NCBI GenBank assembly: GCA_002307905.1
Contig: DBUL01000011.1
Location: forward strand, 1 to 15,065
Direction of reading: 5' to 3'
Length of the DNA: 15,065 nucleotides
DNA from: Rhizobiaceae bacterium UBA1291
GTDB taxonomy: Bacteria; Pseudomonadota; Alphaproteobacteria; Rhizobiales; Rhizobiaceae
Below are positions 14,499 through 15,065 of this stretch, piece after piece; position 1 is the stretch's first letter; each line of letters begins with the position of its first letter. Made by a program: the position numbers and the translations under genes. The notes under the pieces were generated by a model. It was not told where the DNA came from and did not search any database. It saw only the letters and a list, made by a program, of their open reading frames with translations.

Positions 14499-14938
14499 GG
14501 TGCGATCTCCTTGCGAATCTGTTCGACTGTGGCCGGGGTCATTTCCTGGCTGTTGAGGATCTCATCCTCGAGTGCGTAGAGGCCGCGGATCGCCTTGAGC
14601 GCATCGAAGGCGCGGCCGGACGAAACCATGCCGTCGACCCGCTTCAACTCGGCAAGGATCTCCTCGTTTTCGAAGCAGGTGAGCAGCATGATGATCGACT
14701 TGCGGAACATCGTCATCGACTGTTCGCGCCCATCGGGATTGATCAGCATCATCTGGGCGATGAAGTAGAGCTGGCGGAGCGGCGTCGTTGCCTGTTCCGG
14801 CTGCAGGACGTGGTTCTCCAAAAGGAAGGTCACGTCGTTGAGGAATTCCAGCGCAACCTTGCGGTCGACGCGCAGAACCGCTCCGTTGATGAAAATCCGT
14901 TCGCCCGACTTGAGCGAGATGCGCAAAGTGCTCTTCAT
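14489..14938 (-). CDS. flbT: Flagellin synthesis regulator FlbT
   Basis: Cytoplasmic post-transcriptional regulator; in Caulobacter FlbT binds the 5' leader of flagellin mRNA and limits translation until the hook is built. The 149 residues start [20 protein letters not shown], the typical FlbT beginning, followed by [20 protein letters not shown] and [18 protein letters not shown] helical C-terminal half ends IRKEIAPWR. The ATG at 14938 overlaps the flaF stop by four bases (ATGA), which fixes the start; a longer in-frame extension upstream reads into flaF and has no FlbT character. FlaF and FlbT act as an opposing pair, so their coupled translation makes sense. Confidence 0.95.
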   Translation of the reverse strand: MKSTLRISLKSGERIFINGAVLRVDRKVALEFLNDVTFLLENHVLQPEQATTPLRQLYFIAQMMLINPDGREQSMTMFRKSIIMLLTCFENEEILAELKRVDGMVSSGRAFDALKAIRGLYALEDEILNSQEMTPATVEQIRKEIAPWR

Positions 14939-15065
14939 TTCAGTCCATCCCTGATGATGGTGGTCACGTCGATAATGCCCTGGAAATTGGTGGATTGGCG
15001 CTTCCGAATCCGGTCGCATTCCTTCAGAATCCAAATGGCGATTGAGATCAGATTGGCGCGCAATT
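14935..15065 (-). CDS. flaF: Flagellar biosynthesis regulator FlaF (5' end cut by window edge)
   Basis: Only the last 42 codons and the stop are present. They read [20 protein letters not shown], then KRQSTNF, and end [13 protein letters not shown] before TGA. This is the conserved C-terminal end of FlaF, a small protein needed for flagellin production and assembly in alphaproteobacteria that works with FlbT. Position directly before flbT, with overlapping stop and start, supports the call. The full protein is usually about 115-125 residues, so roughly two thirds lies beyond the window. Confidence 0.9.
   Translation of the reverse strand, partial: LRANLISIAIWILKECDRIRKRQSTNFQGIIDVTTIIRDGLK

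Noticed and set aside
1-15065. Mobile elements, CRISPR arrays, tRNA/rRNA genes, phage defence or toxin-antitoxin genes
   Set aside because: Nothing with the needed repeats, cloverleaf sequence, transposase motifs or small paired genes was seen on either strand.

Overview
The window reads as chromosomal DNA of an alphaproteobacterium of the order Rhizobiales, most likely a Rhizobiaceae genus (Rhizobium, Agrobacterium, Sinorhizobium/Ensifer or a relative). The evidence is the combination of a Rhizobium-type alpha-glucoside uptake operon (aglEFGA with a divergent LacI-type aglR), the rhizobial flagellar order flaF-flbT-flgD-fliQ-flhA-fliR, high GC with strong GC bias at third codon positions, and frequent GTG starts. 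I see no tRNA or rRNA gene, insertion sequence, CRISPR array or sign of recent transfer, and no broken gene. Coding density is high and all genes except aglR are on the minus strand. Family names come from my recognition of motifs; no database search was run.

Region 1 (1-5202, minus) is the agl operon. It is read aglE (periplasmic binding protein), then a 112-nt gap with a strong hairpin, then aglF and aglG (the two membrane permeases, with a stop/start junction of one intervening base), then aglA (GH13 alpha-glucosidase, cut by the left window edge). The ATPase gene aglK, which follows aglA in known agl operons, would lie outside. Together they import alpha-glucosides such as sucrose, maltose or trehalose and hydrolyse them in the cytoplasm.

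Region 2 (5203-6528) is the control unit: a 300-nt divergent intergenic region with two matching LacI-family operators (one perfect 14-bp palindrome, one with a single symmetry defect) and the repressor gene aglR on the plus strand.

Region 3 (6570-8821, minus) holds two single genes unrelated to their neighbours: folD (one-carbon folate metabolism) and a WecG/TagA/CpsF glycosyltransferase. A 366-nt non-coding stretch upstream of the latter carries palindromes and a possible CtrA half-site.

Region 4 (8822-15065, minus) is the distal part of a large flagellar operon: flaF (cut by the right edge), flbT, a short flgD, fliQ, flhA, fliR, and four trailing genes. These four are a FliJ-like coiled-coil protein, a CheL/FlgJ-type rod-binding protein, a FlgN-like putative chaperone and a FliL-like membrane-anchored protein. 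Many junctions overlap by 1 to 10 nt. The least described part of the window is this tail, which may supply the export-accessory factors (FliJ, FlgN) that are divergent and easily missed in rhizobia. I did not find a wholly new system.
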